5,223 bases of DNA from Nocardioidaceae bacterium (GTDB lineage Bacteria > Actinomycetota > Actinomycetes > Propionibacteriales > Nocardioidaceae). Position 1 is the first letter of the stretch. The number at the start of each line of letters is the position of its first letter. A model generated the notes under the pieces. That model was not told the DNA's origin. It made no database searches and saw nothing but the letters and a program-made list of their open reading frames with translations. Shown one piece after another: positions 4,413 to 5,223 of the stretch. The stretch lies in NCBI GenBank assembly GCA_013696015.1, contig JACCZI010000249.1:1-5223 (forward strand). The letters run 5' to 3'. Made by a program: the position numbers and the translations under genes.

Positions 4413-5223
4413 ATGACCCAGCACACGCCCGCACAGCCGTCCCAGGCCGCCGGCGAGCGAAGAGACGTCGAGCTCACCATCCGGGGGATGACGTGCGCGT
4501 CGTGTGCTGTCCGTATCGAGAAGAAGCTCAACAAGCTCGACGGGGTCACCGCCTCGGTGAACTACGCAACCGAGAAGGCGAAGGTGACCTACTCCGACGC
4601 CGTCAGCCCCGAGCAGCTGGTCACCACCGTCGAAGCGACCGGGTACGCCGCCGCGCTTCCCGTCCCGGACCGGGCAGGCGACGAGGGGAGCACGAGTGTC
4701 GAGGACGCCGGCCAACGAGCGAAGGCCGCAGAGGACGCCAGCTGGTGGCAGCGCCTGGTCGTGTCGGTGGTGCTGACCGTCCCGGTGGTGCTCTTGTCGA
4801 TGGTGCCGATCTTCCAGTTCGACAACTGGCAGTGGCTGGCCCTCACGCTGGCCTCCCCTGTGGTGGTTTGGGGGGCGTTGCCGTTCCACCGGGCTGCCCT
4901 TACCAACGCACGCCACCGTGCCGCGACCATGGACACCCTCATCTCGGTGGGCGTCTCAGCTGCCTACGTATGGTCGCTGTGGGCGCTGTTCTTCACTGAC
5001 GCCGGGATCACCGGCATGCGAATGACCTTTGACCTGCTACCGGGCTCGGGCAACAACCAGCCGCACATCTACCTTGAGGTCGCCTCCGCGGTCACCACGT
5101 TCATCCTGGCCGGCCGTTACTTTGAGGCACGCGCGAAGCGGCAGTCCGGGACCGCGCTGCGCGCCTTGCTCGACGTAGGCGCGAAGGACGTCGCCGTCCT
5201 TCGGGACGGCCCACCGCCGACCA
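4413..5223 (+). CDS. copA: Cu(I)-exporting P1B-type ATPase, N-terminal part (3' partial)
   Basis: The window ends after 270 codons with the frame still open; the family is usually 730-780 residues. An N-terminal HMA domain spans residues 18-83 with the metal site GMTCASC (Cys28, Cys31). A linker with an acidic, Ala-rich stretch follows. Predicted membrane helices are at about 112-133, 139-157 (ending GALPFHRAAL, the amphipathic platform region), 173-194 (MDTLISVGVSAAYVW) and 218-237. The last leads into RYFEARAKRQSGTALRALLDV, the entry to the actuator domain. The CPC, TGE and DKTGT motifs lie beyond the edge, so metal specificity and activity cannot be confirmed. The ATG at 4413 is chosen because GAGGAG (4398-4403) lies 9 nt upstream; the in-frame ATG at 4404 touches it. 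It would export Cu(I) across the cytoplasmic membrane under CsoR control. No frameshift is seen in the part present. Confidence 0.95.
   Translation, partial: MTQHTPAQPSQAAGERRDVELTIRGMTCASCAVRIEKKLNKLDGVTASVNYATEKAKVTYSDAVSPEQLVTTVEATGYAAALPVPDRAGDEGSTSVEDAGQRAKAAEDASWWQRLVVSVVLTVPVVLLSMVPIFQFDNWQWLALTLASPVVVWGALPFHRAALTNARHRAATMDTLISVGVSAAYVWSLWALFFTDAGITGMRMTFDLLPGSGNNQPHIYLEVASAVTTFILAGRYFEARAKRQSGTALRALLDVGAKDVAVLRDGPPPT

Noticed and set aside
4194..4916. Minus-strand open frame of 240 codons across copZ and copA
   Set aside because: It crosses two recognised genes on the other strand and has shadow composition.

Overview
The window looks like chromosomal DNA of a high-GC actinobacterium, most likely Nocardioidaceae or a close relative. 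The reasons are GC-rich third codon positions, GTG starts, a DUF5703 protein beside an M20 peptidase, and a CsoR/CopZ/CopA copper set. The genus is an inference from gene style, not from a database match.

Left part (1-2728) reads as conserved housekeeping chromosome. It opens with the C-terminal part of a RecD-like helicase-fold protein whose ATPase motifs have all degenerated. A 60-residue DUF5703 protein follows. Converging on it from the minus strand is a complete M20-family (yscS-like) metallopeptidase. Two back-to-back perfect hairpins lie between the converging genes and probably act as a two-way terminator. A tRNA-Leu(GAG) gene is divergent from the peptidase.

Middle part (2729-3685) is gene-poor and looks like the decayed edge of an integrated element. 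Just past the tRNA 3' end are two 7-bp direct repeats one helical turn apart. Next comes a possible small zinc-binding protein on the minus strand. It is followed by the last ~38 codons of a tyrosine integrase whose upstream catalytic region is gone. A very long perfect hairpin (19 bp plus an extended stem) then stands alone, and about 200 bases with no recognisable gene follow.

Right part (3686-5223) is a copper-homeostasis operon: csoR (Cu(I)-sensing repressor), a CopZ-like metallochaperone, and the first 270 codons of a Cu(I) P-type ATPase that runs off the window. Two CsoR-type palindromes flank the predicted promoter start. The expected logic is that CsoR represses its own operon, Cu(I) releases it, the chaperone carries Cu(I) in the cytosol and the ATPase exports it. 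The order tRNA-Leu, integrase remnant, copper operon suggests that the copper genes arrived on an element inserted at this tRNA.

I found no clearly new defence or enzymatic system. The most unusual items are the ATPase-dead RecD-like protein, the hairpins, and the island scar.
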